A stretch of 20,255 bases of DNA from Gammaproteobacteria bacterium (GCA_030066245.1 JASJBY010000027.1:1-20255); one strand, 5' to 3'. Positions 7,668 through 15,268 are shown, counted from the first letter of the stretch. A program made the numbers and translations. Notes: generated by a model from the letters alone, not told the origin.

Positions 7668-7897
7668 TTCAATGTCAGCTCCGTACCCCCCACACCCGCG
7701 TTTACCCCGCAGGGAGAGCGTGCTGAAGGAACTGTCCAGCATCAGGTTGTCCGCGGAGCAGGGTCGATGGTGGTCGTACTGACTCAACCCGGGTTCCTCT
7801 GGATGCGATACACCCTCCCATACGTCCACCCCCGACAGATGCTCGGCCGCCTTTCGCAGCTCTGCCACCTGTTCCCTGCTCTCGGCCCCCTTTTCCC

Positions 7898-8572
7898 ATG
7901 AGGGTCATGATTCTGGCCGCCGGGCGAGGCGAACGCATGCGTCCCCTGACGGACCACCTGCCCAAGCCGCTCCTGGAGGCGGGCGGCAAGCCGCTCATCG
8001 TGCATCACATCGAGCGACTGGTGGCGGCCGGTCACTATGAACTGTTGATCAACCACGCCCATCTGGGGGCGGCACTCGAGCAGGCCCTAGGAGACGGCGG
8101 ACGCTTCGGTGCTCGCATTGGCTATTCGCCGGAACCTGCCGGTGCCCTGGAGACCGGCGGCGGCATCTTCAACGCCCTTTCCCTGCTGGGCCGAGCGCCC
8201 TTTGCGGTGGTCAACGGTGATGTCTGGACCGACTATCCGTTTGAGCGCCTGCCGTCGGATCCAGCAGGTCTCGCCCACCTGGTGCTGGCGGACAATCCCG
8301 GGCACAACCCGTCGGGGGACTTCGGCCTCGCCGGGGGGAAGGTCCATACGGGCGCGGATGGGCGGCTCACCTTCACCGGCATCGCCGTCTACCGCCCGGG
8401 GCTGTTCGCCGACTGCGTCCCCGGCAAGTTTCCCCTGGCGCCGCTGCTGCGCAAGGCGGCCGCGCGGGGCCAGGTCACCGGAGAGCACTTTCAGGGCACC
8501 TGGATAGACATAGGCACCCCCGTCCGTCTGCGGGAGCTGGACGAGTGGCTGAAGTGTCGGGAGACCACCTGA
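7898..8572 (+). CDS. murU: MurU, N-acetylmuramate alpha-1-phosphate uridylyltransferase
   Basis: 224 aa nucleotidyltransferase. It converts MurNAc-1-P plus UTP to UDP-MurNAc, the step after AmgK. The N-terminal signature LAAGRGERMRPLT (6-18) with K23, ETGGG at 85-89, the metal-binding NGDVWTD (106-112) and the C-terminal WIDIGTP (202-208) are all present. Length fits MurU, and the adjacent amgK favours it over other sugar-1-P nucleotidyltransferases. The ATG at 7898 has no Shine-Dalgarno (the upstream stretch is pyrimidine-rich); the ATG three codons later is a less likely alternative. The 230-bp leader between amgK and this gene carries no gene I can support. Confidence 0.9.
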   Translation: MRVMILAAGRGERMRPLTDHLPKPLLEAGGKPLIVHHIERLVAAGHYELLINHAHLGAALEQALGDGGRFGARIGYSPEPAGALETGGGIFNALSLLGRAPFAVVNGDVWTDYPFERLPSDPAGLAHLVLADNPGHNPSGDFGLAGGKVHTGADGRLTFTGIAVYRPGLFADCVPGKFPLAPLLRKAAARGQVTGEHFQGTWIDIGTPVRLRELDEWLKCRETT

Positions 8573-8710
8573 GCCATCTCCCGCCGGATACACCCAGAGC
8601 TCACGGGACAATCCGTCTTGACGCGAGCGAGAGCCGATTATGGGCCAGTCTCATGTTCGCACGACCGCTGTCCCTCCTCCGCCAGCCTCCGCTTCCTGGC
8701 GTCGCCTCGA

Positions 8711-8740
8711 CTCCCCTCTCCCGCGCGCGGGAGAGGGGAG
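8711..8740. repeat. Perfect 30-nt palindrome, REP-like
   Basis: The arm CTCCCCTCTCCCGCG is followed directly by its exact reverse complement, with no spacer. The CCCTCTCCCGC-(few nt)-GCGGGAGAGGG core resembles dispersed intergenic palindromes I recall from beta- and gammaproteobacterial genomes. There is no T-run on either side, so it is not a normal intrinsic terminator, although it could fold in RNA read from either strand. The rest of 8573-8810 shows no gene. Confidence 0.8.
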
Positions 8741-8810
8741 CGGGAAGCCGAGACATCGGTTGGCATTAGGTTGGTTCCGTGGCGTCCGAGTTGGTTATGG
8801 ACTTACGGCG

Positions 8811-8848
8811 GAAAAAGAAAGGGGGCGGGCGTTCGACGCCCACCCCCC
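8811..8848 (-). terminator. Intrinsic terminator of the comEA-like gene
   Basis: On the minus strand a long GC hairpin (G-run and GGGCGT arm, GAAC-type loop, complementary arm; 8821-8848) is followed by TTTCTTTTTC (8811-8820). It lies about 20 nt past the stop codon at 8868. Confidence 0.88.
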
Positions 8849-8867
8849 GTTTTCCCTGAGTGAGTGG

Positions 8868-9140
8868 TCAGTCGGCTGTCTTCACCACCAGCTTAGCGCG
8901 GTTCTTCTCCAGGGTGCTGGGCCCGATACCCCGCACGGCCGTGACGTCGTCCACGGAGACGAATGGCCCGTGCGCTTCCCGGTAGGCAACGATGGCCTGC
9001 GCCTTCTGGATGCCGACGCCATCCATTGTTTCGGCCAGGGTTTCGGCGTTGGCTGTGTTCAAGTCCACCGGGTCCATAGCCAACACAGCCATGGGAAGGG
9101 ACAGGGCGAAGGCTACGAGTAGTTGACGAAACAGTTTCAT
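8868..9140 (-). CDS. ComEA-like helix-hairpin-helix DNA-binding protein
   Basis: 90 aa: an N-terminal signal peptide (MKLFRQLLVAFALSLPMAVLA) followed by one (HhH)2 domain, with ETLAETMDGVGIQKAQAIVAYR and DVTAVRGIGPSTLEKNR (split here as two hairpins) and the conserved DLNTANAETL entry. Such short exported proteins resemble the DNA-binding part of ComEA, which holds incoming DNA in the periplasm during transformation. Many gammaproteobacteria carry several copies, so a competence role is only inferred. The start at 9140 is chosen because AAAGGAG lies at optimal spacing and the signal peptide begins there; an upstream in-frame ATG at 9203 would add 21 non-signal residues. It has its own terminator and no cotranscribed neighbour. 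Confidence 0.88.
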   Translation of the reverse strand: MKLFRQLLVAFALSLPMAVLAMDPVDLNTANAETLAETMDGVGIQKAQAIVAYREAHGPFVSVDDVTAVRGIGPSTLEKNRAKLVVKTAD

Positions 9141-9179
9141 TCGTTGACTCCTTTCTGTCGAATTTGTTGATCCTCTGAT

Positions 9180-9203
9180 GTGCTCCCGCCCCTTCGAGAG
9201 CAC
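9180..9203. other. Inverted repeat in the comEA-like leader
   Basis: GTGCTC and GAGCAC arms with a 12-nt centre, 40 bp upstream of the comEA-like ATG. It could be a 5'-UTR hairpin or an operator. No promoter was convincingly located around it. Confidence 0.35.
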
Positions 9204-9310
9204 GTAGACAGCTTACCCGGACGCGCATCCGCGTCCCTCGCAGCAGGTCACGTTGCTTATGTGGAAAATTACCGACAGGGTGTGCCTGATGTGTGCATAC
9301 GTCTTGGTGA

Positions 9311-9327
9311 GCCCGGTCGCTCCGGGC
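9311..9327. other. Short GC hairpin upstream of the TPR-sulfotransferase
   Basis: GCCCGG-TCGCT-CCGGGC, 62 bp before the ATG at 9389, followed by TACAAT at 9351-9356, which could serve as a -10 although no convincing -35 precedes it. The hairpin has no T-run. The surrounding stretch 9204-9388 contains no gene. Confidence 0.35.
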
Positions 9328-9388
9328 GCCTACGCTCCGAATCTCTGGGTTACAATCGGTATTTCATCCGATCGGACTGCCGACACCC

Positions 9389-11539
9389 ATGAGCCGAAAG
9401 AAAGCTGGCCCGCGGCGCCGCTCACCGCCGGGCGCAACGTCCAGGCAGGCGACCGAGCGGCTCCTGGCGGAAGGTCTGGAGATGCAGCGGGCGCGGGACG
9501 CCATCGGTGCCCGCCAGCGATTCGAGGAGGTCCTGCGCCGGGAACCGCGAAACCCGGACGCCCTGCATCTGCTGGGTCTCCTGGACGCGCAGACCGGTCG
9601 GCTCGCGAACGGCGCGGCGCTCCTGCAGAAGGCCGTCGCGGCCAATCCCCGGGTTTCCTTCTATCGCTACAACCTGGGCAATGCGCTGCACCGACTGGGC
9701 CGGCACGAGGAGGCCGCCCGTGCCTTCGAAGAGACTCTCCGTCTGCAGCCCGGCGTGCCGGAGGCCCTGTGCAGCCTTGGTGACGCGCTGAGCGCCCTGG
9801 GACGCTATGCCGATGCGATTCCCAAGTATCGGCAGGCCACCGGTCGCCGCCCCGACTACGCCGAAGCGCACAACAACCTGGGCAGCGCCCTGCTCGCGAA
9901 CGGCGATGCGGACGGTGCGGTGGAGTCCTACCGGCGGGCCGTCAGCCTGGCCCCCGGCTCGTTCGCTGCGCGCAGCGGCCTGGGCAATGCGCTCATGGCG
10001 TTGACGCGCTTCGACGAAGCCCTGCCGGAGCTTCGCCGCGCCCTGGAGCTGGAGCCGCGCCGTGCCGAGGCCATGCTGAGCCTGGCCAAGGTCCTGCTGC
10101 TGAAGCGGGAGTCCGCAGAGGGTCTGCGCTGGCTGCGTGAAGTCAGCCAGGTCGCCGACGCCGACGTCGCCGCCTATACGAATGCGGGCGATCTGTTCTA
10201 CCACATAGGCGAGTACGAGAGTGCGGCAGGCGCTTTTCGGCAAGCCCTGGCCAAAGCGCCTGGCGACCGCAGTCTGCAGGTCAGCCTCGGCGCCGCGCTC
10301 TCCCGGAAGGGCGCCCATGCGGAGGCCGAAAGTTCGCTTCGCGAGGTGCTGGCGGCCGAACCCGATCATCCGGAAGCCCTGCTCTGGCTGGGCAGCGTGT
10401 GCATGCACCTGGGGCGCTTCAATGAGGCCGCCGGCCTGTATCGACAAGGGATGGAGCTGAAGCCGAGCGCGCTCTCCGCCCGTATGGGCCTTCTCGAGGC
10501 GCGAGGGTACGAGATGGACACGGAGATGGTGGACGAGATGCGCAGGCTGGCGGAGACCGCGGAGCTGTCAACCGCCCAGGCGGTACCGCTCAACTTCACC
10601 CTGGGCCGGGCGATGGATGCGGCCGGAAGGTATGAAGACGCCTTCCGTTACTTCCAACGTGCCAACCGGCTGAAAGGCGTGGAATACGACCTGCAGAGCC
10701 ACCGTCAGCGAACCGATCGTCTCATGCACACGTTCTCTGCTGACTTCTTTCGGGAGCGCCGGGCCTGGGGCGATGCCAGCCGCGCGCCGATCCTGATCCT
10801 GGGCATGCCCCGTTCGGGCACCACCCTGGTGGAGCAGATCCTGGCCAGTCATCCCCAGGTCGCTGCCGGCGGCGAACTGACGTATCTGAACGACCTGGCT
10901 GACGAACTGGCCCAGGAGATTCCGGACCGGGAGTATCCGGAAGCGGTTGCCGCGGCAAGCAGGACGCAGACCGATGCGCTCGGCCGGGAATACTTGCGGC
11001 GTTTGGGGCAACATGCGGAGGGCCTGCCGCGGGTGACGGACAAGCTGCCGCACAATTTCCTGCGCCTGGGACTGATAGCGCTGTGTCTGCCCGGGGCCAC
11101 GGTGATCCATGTGCGACGGCATCCCCTGGACACCTGCGTGTCCATCTATTTCCAGAACTTCCAGCACGCCCATCCTTACTCCTGGGACCTGGAGCATTTG
11201 GGCAGCCACTACCGGCAGTACCAACGCCTGATGGCGCACTGGCGAGAAGTGCTGCCCATCAAACTGCTGGAAGTGCAGTACGAGGAGCTGATTGCCCACC
11301 AGGAAGACAAGACCCGGGAGCTGCTGGAGTTCTGCGAGCTTCCCTGGGACGACCGCTGCCTGCGTTTCTGGGAGACCAAGCGGGTGGTCCATACCGCCAG
11401 CATGTGGCAGGTGCGCCAGCCCATCTACACAGGCTCAGTGGCGCGATGGCGGCACTACGAAGCCCACTTGGACCCCCTGAAGCAGGCACTGGCATGGGAA
11501 GAAGGGGGCAGGGAGCAGAGGGCAGAGGGCAGGGAGTAA
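9389..11539 (+). CDS. TPR-repeat sulfotransferase family protein
   Basis: 716 aa, two parts. Residues about 20-430 are a tandem TPR solenoid of roughly ten repeats, with recurring motifs such as YNLGNALHRLGRHEEAARAF and LGSALLANGDADGAVESYRR. Residues 467-700 are a PAPS-dependent sulfotransferase domain: the 5'-phosphosulfate loop PILILGMPRSGTTLVEQILA (467-486) and the 3'-phosphate motif HVRRHPLDTCVSIYF (574-588). The acceptor is unknown; no signal peptide is seen, so it is probably cytoplasmic. The ATG at 9389 lacks a Shine-Dalgarno, and the first 20 residues are basic and low-complexity. Oddity: the last 13 residues (from E704) and the TAA stop are encoded by G-rich repeat DNA continuous with the downstream island, so the native C-terminus was probably near LKQALAW. 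It is monocistronic as far as can be seen. Confidence 0.9.
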   Translation: MSRKKAGPRRRSPPGATSRQATERLLAEGLEMQRARDAIGARQRFEEVLRREPRNPDALHLLGLLDAQTGRLANGAALLQKAVAANPRVSFYRYNLGNALHRLGRHEEAARAFEETLRLQPGVPEALCSLGDALSALGRYADAIPKYRQATGRRPDYAEAHNNLGSALLANGDADGAVESYRRAVSLAPGSFAARSGLGNALMALTRFDEALPELRRALELEPRRAEAMLSLAKVLLLKRESAEGLRWLREVSQVADADVAAYTNAGDLFYHIGEYESAAGAFRQALAKAPGDRSLQVSLGAALSRKGAHAEAESSLREVLAAEPDHPEALLWLGSVCMHLGRFNEAAGLYRQGMELKPSALSARMGLLEARGYEMDTEMVDEMRRLAETAELSTAQAVPLNFTLGRAMDAAGRYEDAFRYFQRANRLKGVEYDLQSHRQRTDRLMHTFSADFFRERRAWGDASRAPILILGMPRSGTTLVEQILASHPQVAAGGELTYLNDLADELAQEIPDREYPEAVAAASRTQTDALGREYLRRLGQHAEGLPRVTDKLPHNFLRLGLIALCLPGATVIHVRRHPLDTCVSIYFQNFQHAHPYSWDLEHLGSHYRQYQRLMAHWREVLPIKLLEVQYEELIAHQEDKTRELLEFCELPWDDRCLRFWETKRVVHTASMWQVRQPIYTGSVARWRHYEAHLDPLKQALAWEEGGREQRAEGRE

Positions 11540-11680
11540 AGAAGCCGGCGGCGGGCAGCAAGCAGCAAGAAGGGAGCAGAGGGCAGGGAGCAGAGGGCAG
11601 GGAGCAGGGAGTAAAGAAGCGGGCGGCGGGCAGGCAGAATAGCGGTCAGCGGGCGGCGGGCAGCGGTCGGCAAGAAACTA
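11505..11680 (+). repeat. Repeat island 1, module A (GGGCAGC/GGGAGCAG-type)
   Basis: Purine-rich degenerate 7-bp-based repeats built from GGGCAGG, GAGCAGA and GGGCGGC words. It holds a 28-bp block present twice with one mismatch (11531-11558 and 11606-11633; both contain GGGAGTAAAGAAGC). The first copy supplies the stop codon of the sulfotransferase gene. The motif is the same family as the array at 1-116. Confidence 0.85.
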
Positions 11681-11712
11681 GAAGAGGGCACCGGGCAGAG
11701 GTTAGGAGTTGG

Positions 11713-11850
11713 GTGACTCGGTGACTCGGAAGAGGTGGTGACCCCTAGGCTGTCAGTCTCCGTGGGGCCTGTGTTTAGGCTTGAGTCGTAGGTCGTAGAT
11801 GGTAGGTCGGAGGTCGGGGAAGAGAGTCACTGCTCACTATTCACTTCCCC
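11713..11850. repeat. Repeat island 1, modules B, C and B'
   Basis: After module A come GTGACTCGGTGACTCG (11713-11728, module B), then a TAGGTCG/TAGATGG run (11785-11820, module C), then GTCACTGCTCACTATTCAC (11826-11844, an inverted form of B). The interval 11540-11904 between the convergent sulfotransferase and porin genes holds only these repeats and the porin terminator. No gene is seen. Confidence 0.75.
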
Positions 11851-11876
11851 AAAAAAAACGGGGCCCGAAGGCCCCG
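11851..11876 (-). terminator. Intrinsic terminator of the porin gene
   Basis: On the minus strand, a 7-bp GC stem (11859-11876) closed by a UUCG-type tetraloop is followed by eight consecutive T (11858-11851). It lies 28 bp after the porin stop codon. Confidence 0.93.
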
Positions 11877-11904
11877 CGTGAGTACAAGAGGATCTCTTCC
11901 GAAA

Positions 11905-13164
11905 TCAGAACTTGTGGATGATGCCGATGGAGCCACCGATGGGGTCGTCTCCCGGGTCGTTTGACCGGTAGCCGCGGCTGCTGCCGATCTGCTGACCGGC
12001 CGTCAGCCCGTACTGACCATCGTCGTCATTGTCGATGGCAGAGAACGCGGCATAGATGGTGGTCCGCCGGCTGAAGTTGTGGTCCAGGGCCAGCGAGAAG
12101 TTGTACGCCTCGTCGTCGCAATCTTCAGTGCCGGTACCGTAGCCGTCGCTGCCCCGTCGGGTGCAGTTCTCGGCATCGGAGTCGTCTGCAAAGCCGACAG
12201 CGGCCTTGATCACGTTCTTGCCGAACTTGTAGCTGATGTTGCCGAAGTAGGCGTTACGCTCGTTGGCGCTGTCGTCGGCGTTGTCGTCCAGCATCTCGCC
12301 GATAAGACCGAACTTCCAGTTGCCGAACTTGTAGCCCAGGCCCACCTTGAAGGCGTCGATCTCGTCGTCGCCGAGAGTCTGCCGCCCACGTCCTACCTCG
12401 TTGGTTGATAACTCCGGGTCCACCTGAGCCGGGTTGTCTCTCTGGCCGGTGACCTGCTGGAAGTTCTGACCTTCGTGGCGCTCCCAGGCACCGGAGAGGA
12501 ACCAGTTGCCGCTCTCCCACATGCCCATGACGCTGAAGGCGCGGTTCTCGTCGTCGTTCTTACACTCGTCCGGGTTGCCGGTGGTTCGGCAGGTGCCGCC
12601 GAACTGGGTCTGGTCGGCTGTGGTTTCTTCGTTGAACTTGTGCTCGATATAGGCTGCCGCCGCATGGAAGCCGTTGAAATTCGGCGAGATGTAGGCGACG
12701 GTCTGCGGCGCACGTTCATCGAATATGGTGCCGGACCTGGAAGTGGTGCCGATGATGTTGTTGTAGTCCGAGATGCGGTCGGACATGGTGTCCAGCTTGC
12801 CCGTGGCGATCTTGTAGGGCGTGTCGTGACGACCGAGAAGCACGGTGCCCCAATTGCCGGAGAGACCCACGAACGTATTACGCAGGTCGAAGTCGCCGCC
12901 GAAGTCGCTGTTGTCGGCGGCGTTGATCTGCGCCTCCACCTGCCAGATGGCCTTCAGGCTGCCGCCCAGAGCCTCGGAGCCCTTGAAGCCCAGACGCGAC
13001 GCGCGGGACGTGCCGGTGACCGGATCGTTGTCGTCACCATCGTCGTCGGTGTCGACGTAATCCACTGAGTAGTGCATCTTGCCGTAAATGGTCGGCGCTG
13101 CGCTGGCGGCCATGGGCGTGGCCACTGCAGCCGCAACTGCTAAGACAATGAGTTTTTTCTGCAT
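11905..13164 (-). CDS. Outer-membrane porin, general (gram-negative) porin family
   Basis: 419 aa. The signal peptide MQKKLIVLAVAAAVATPMAA ends in an ASA-A cleavage site near residue 22. The mature protein starts PTIYGKMHYSVDYV, as in proteobacterial general porins, and ends in Phe after GGSIGIIHKF, the beta-barrel insertion signal. Other family features are RLGFKGSEALGGSLKAIWQ (57-75), RNTFVGLSGNWGTVLLGRHD (95-114) and alternating amphipathic strands throughout. It should form a trimeric 16-stranded channel. The loops are strongly acidic (DTDDDGDDND at 38-47) and carry four cysteines, C192/C201 and C334/C349, which are unusual in this family. The ATG at 13164 is preceded by AGGGGAGA; longer in-frame starts run into repeat DNA and were rejected. 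It has its own promoter and terminator. The substrate cannot be told from sequence. Confidence 0.95.
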   Translation of the reverse strand: MQKKLIVLAVAAAVATPMAASAAPTIYGKMHYSVDYVDTDDDGDDNDPVTGTSRASRLGFKGSEALGGSLKAIWQVEAQINAADNSDFGGDFDLRNTFVGLSGNWGTVLLGRHDTPYKIATGKLDTMSDRISDYNNIIGTTSRSGTIFDERAPQTVAYISPNFNGFHAAAAYIEHKFNEETTADQTQFGGTCRTTGNPDECKNDDENRAFSVMGMWESGNWFLSGAWERHEGQNFQQVTGQRDNPAQVDPELSTNEVGRGRQTLGDDEIDAFKVGLGYKFGNWKFGLIGEMLDDNADDSANERNAYFGNISYKFGKNVIKAAVGFADDSDAENCTRRGSDGYGTGTEDCDDEAYNFSLALDHNFSRRTTIYAAFSAIDNDDDGQYGLTAGQQIGSSRGYRSNDPGDDPIGGSIGIIHKF

Positions 13165-13262
13165 GGTAATGATCTCCCCTGATTGCAGAACCGAAAACTT
13201 AAATGTTTCCCCCCGATGTGGACCGGGATAAATGAAACCGCTGTTGTTACTGAGCGTGGCAA

Positions 13263-13291
13263 AGTATCGCATAGCCCTGGTGTCGCTGCAA
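13263..13291 (-). promoter_or_regulatory. Sigma-70-type promoter of the porin gene
   Basis: On the minus strand: -35 TTGCAG (13286-13291), a 17-bp spacer, and -10 GATACT (13263-13268) preceded by TATGC. It predicts a 5' leader of roughly 90 nt before the porin ATG. The spacing is ideal and the location is right, but it has not been tested. Confidence 0.5.
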
Positions 13292-13348
13292 CAACTTTTT
13301 GCATCAAAACAACAGGGCGAAAATGTGTTGCTAACGCGCAACATTTCC

Positions 13349-13650
13349 GCAGCGGGCAGCGGGCGAAGGTCGGGAGTTCGGTGACTCGGTTGACGGTGAC
13401 TCGGTGACTCGGGAAGAGACGCTCTACCGTTACCCGGCAAGTCCCCGTGCCTCCAATCCCGCATCGCCGATAATCTGCATCTACCATCTACCGACCTACG
13501 ACCTACCATCTACCATCTACCATCTACCATCTATGACTCCGGCCCTTCCCATCCGCCACTACTTTTTCCCGGCTTTTTCCCGAGTCACCGCTCTTCCAAG
13601 TCACCGTTCTTTCCAGTCACTACTCACTGGTCACCGCTCACTAATCACCC
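13349..13650. repeat. Repeat island 2 (modules A, B, C', B')
   Basis: Module A: GCAGCGGGCAGCGGGCG (13349-13365). Module B: GTGACTCGGTTGACGGTGAC and continuation (13379-13412). Module C inverted: ACCTACGACCTACC, then CTACCAT heptamers (13480-13533). Module B inverted: GAGTCACCG, GTCACCG and GTCACTACTCAC words (13582-13650). The 31-nt stretch 13379-13409 recurs exactly at 19958-19988. The island fills the space between the porin promoter and the hdrB terminator; no gene is seen in 13165-13730. Confidence 0.85.
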
Positions 13651-13654
13651 ATGA

Positions 13655-13680
13655 AAAACAAAAACCCCTCCGAGGAGGGG
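13655..13680 (-). terminator. Intrinsic terminator downstream of hdrB
   Basis: On the minus strand, CCCCTCCTCGGAGGGG (13665-13680) forms a 6-bp stem with a 4-nt loop and is followed by TTTTTGTTTTT (13664-13654). It lies about 50 bp past the hdrB stop and marks the end of the qmo-hdr unit. Confidence 0.9.
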
Positions 13681-13730
13681 ACATCTAACAAACATAGATA
13701 AGGAACCGGCCGCCGCGTGGGCGAGGAGGC

Positions 13731-14630
13731 TTACTGGTCAGCGATGCGCTCAAGCTGCTTGGCTCGGACCACCTGGCCGTTCAGGCCGGACGCCTTGGCC
13801 GAGCGGCCGTAGGCGACGCTTATCAGCGTGCTGTAGTAGACCACGGGCATCTGGAACTTGGTGCCATACTGCTGGTTGATGTGGCCCTGGTAGATCTCCA
13901 CGTTCATCTGGCAGACGGGACAGGGGGTGACAATCATGTGCGCGTCGTGGTCGTAGGCCGCCTCAAGGATCTCCTTGATCAGGGCCTGGCTCTTCTCCGG
14001 CTCAGAGAAGGCAAGGGCACCGCCACAACACTGGACTTTCTTTTCGTAGCGGGGCACCGACTCGGCGCCCAGGGTCTCCACCAGCTTGTCCAGGTACACC
14101 GGGTTCTCGAAGGACTCGCCGTCGATGCCGAAAGGGCGATTGGTCTGGCAGCCCACGTATCCGGCTATCCTGACGCCGTTCAGGGGCTTCTTGACCCTGT
14201 TGCCCAGGTCTTCGTAGCCGAAGTCCTCGATCAGCACCTCCACCATGTGACGGACCTTCTGCTTGGCCTCCACCTTGAGGCCGGCAGCCGCCAGGGCCTG
14301 GTTGGTTTCCTGCATCAGGTCGCCGTCCTCAAGCAGCCGATCTCTGGTCCCGCGGGTGGACAGCCAGCAGGCGGCGCAGGTGGCGACGATGTCCTGGTCG
14401 GGGTGTGCCTGCTCGGAGAGCGCCATGTTGCGCGCGGACAGGGCGAGGCGGGGTAACTCACCGCCCGCGGCATAGCCGATGGACGCGCCGCAGCAGTTCC
14501 AGTCGGGAATGTCGTTCAGCTGCACGTCCAGCTCTTCGCACATGGTCTCGACGGACACCCTGTAGTTGGAAGCCGAAGCGCCTTTCCGGGAGGAGCAGCC
14601 GGGATAGAAGGAGTACTCTTTTCTCGCCAC
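13731..14630 (-). CDS. hdrB: HdrB-like heterodisulfide reductase subunit B (two CCG domains)
   Basis: 299 aa from a GTG at 14630. The TGA of hdrC is embedded in the Shine-Dalgarno TGAGGAGG 8-9 bp upstream, and the protein then begins ARKEYSFYPGC as HdrB should; the longer open frame overlapping hdrC is rejected. HdrB carries non-cubane [4Fe-4S] clusters on CCG motifs and in methanogens reduces the CoM-S-S-CoB disulfide. Both motifs are intact: C12, C46-C47, C85, C88 and C161, C201-C202, C237, C240. In a bacterium without that disulfide the substrate is unknown. With HdrC it is proposed to replace membrane QmoC as electron partner of QmoAB. Last gene of the unit, ending at an intrinsic terminator. 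There are no membrane helices. Confidence 0.93.
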   Translation of the reverse strand: MARKEYSFYPGCSSRKGASASNYRVSVETMCEELDVQLNDIPDWNCCGASIGYAAGGELPRLALSARNMALSEQAHPDQDIVATCAACWLSTRGTRDRLLEDGDLMQETNQALAAAGLKVEAKQKVRHMVEVLIEDFGYEDLGNRVKKPLNGVRIAGYVGCQTNRPFGIDGESFENPVYLDKLVETLGAESVPRYEKKVQCCGGALAFSEPEKSQALIKEILEAAYDHDAHMIVTPCPVCQMNVEIYQGHINQQYGTKFQMPVVYYSTLISVAYGRSAKASGLNGQVVRAKQLERIADQ

Positions 14631-14644
14631 CGGGCTCGTCCTCC

Positions 14645-15268
14645 TCAGGCTTGAAACTTCTCGGCCTTGGCCAGCTCGATTTCGCGGGCCTTGTCCAGGA
14701 TGGCACGCAGACCCTCGGCGTCCTCGCAGCCGCGTCCGCCCATCATCTCCACGGGGTTCATGCGTTTGGTCTTGACCATGCCGAGACCCACGTCCTTCAT
14801 CTTGATGGACGTCTTCAAGCCCTCGCCCATGCCGTTCATGAAATAGAGCGCGAGACCCAGCCTGAGCTCGTTCACCCGGCCCGTCCTGGTAAGGTTCTTC
14901 CAGAACATCTTGGCGAACTTGCGGGTGGGCTGATCCGCGGGTGCGATGTCCAGACGGTCCGCATAGTGGGCCAGGCCGTGCATGATGTGGGTGATGGGCA
15001 GGCCGCGGGGACAGCGCACGACGCAGTTGTAGCAGGAAGTGCACATCCACATGGAGCTGGAGCCCAGCACCTCGTCGCGCTTGTTGGCCCGGATCATCAT
15101 GAAAATCTCATGGGGCGGGTAATCCCAGTAAGGTCCGAGCGGGCAAGAGCCCGAACAGACGCCGCACTGCATGCACATCTTGACCCAGTCGCCCTCCTCG
15201 ACGTTGGCCTCGACCTCCTTCAGGAAATTGCCCCGGTAACTTCGGGCTGCTGCTTCACTCATGGTCAT
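14645..15268 (-). CDS. hdrC: HdrC-like heterodisulfide reductase subunit C (soluble 2[4Fe-4S] protein)
   Basis: 207 aa. Two ferredoxin-type motifs are visible: CMQCGVCSGSCP (C32, C35, C38, C42) and CTSCYNCVVRCP (C76, C79, C82, C86), in the helical HdrC fold, followed by a helical C-terminal half with no membrane span. In QmoC of Gram-negative sulfate reducers this domain is fused to a cytochrome b membrane domain; here that part is absent. It passes electrons between QmoA/QmoB and HdrB. The ATG at 15268 (MTMSEAA) could also be the ATG at 15262; the Shine-Dalgarno is weak for both. hdrB follows after 14 bp. Upstream, 460 bp separate it from qmoB, so it may have its own promoter. Confidence 0.93.
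   Translation of the reverse strand: MTMSEAAARSYRGNFLKEVEANVEEGDWVKMCMQCGVCSGSCPLGPYWDYPPHEIFMMIRANKRDEVLGSSSMWMCTSCYNCVVRCPRGLPITHIMHGLAHYADRLDIAPADQPTRKFAKMFWKNLTRTGRVNELRLGLALYFMNGMGEGLKTSIKMKDVGLGMVKTKRMNPVEMMGGRGCEDAEGLRAILDKAREIELAKAEKFQA

Noticed and set aside
7702..7868. Minus-strand open frames in the amgK-murU gap (such as one reading MAELRKAAEHLSGVDVWEGV)
   Set aside because: The frame runs on antisense through amgK, has no Shine-Dalgarno and matches no family I recognise. The residue run near its start is translated repeat-like DNA. It is treated as non-coding.
13165..13509. N-terminal extension of the porin frame to 13509
   Set aside because: The extension translates the repeat island and promoter. 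A perfect signal peptide with a Shine-Dalgarno starts at 13164.
14631..15050. Extension of the hdrB frame upstream into hdrC
   Set aside because: It overlaps hdrC out of frame, and the GTG at 14630 has a strong Shine-Dalgarno and begins exactly where HdrB homology begins.
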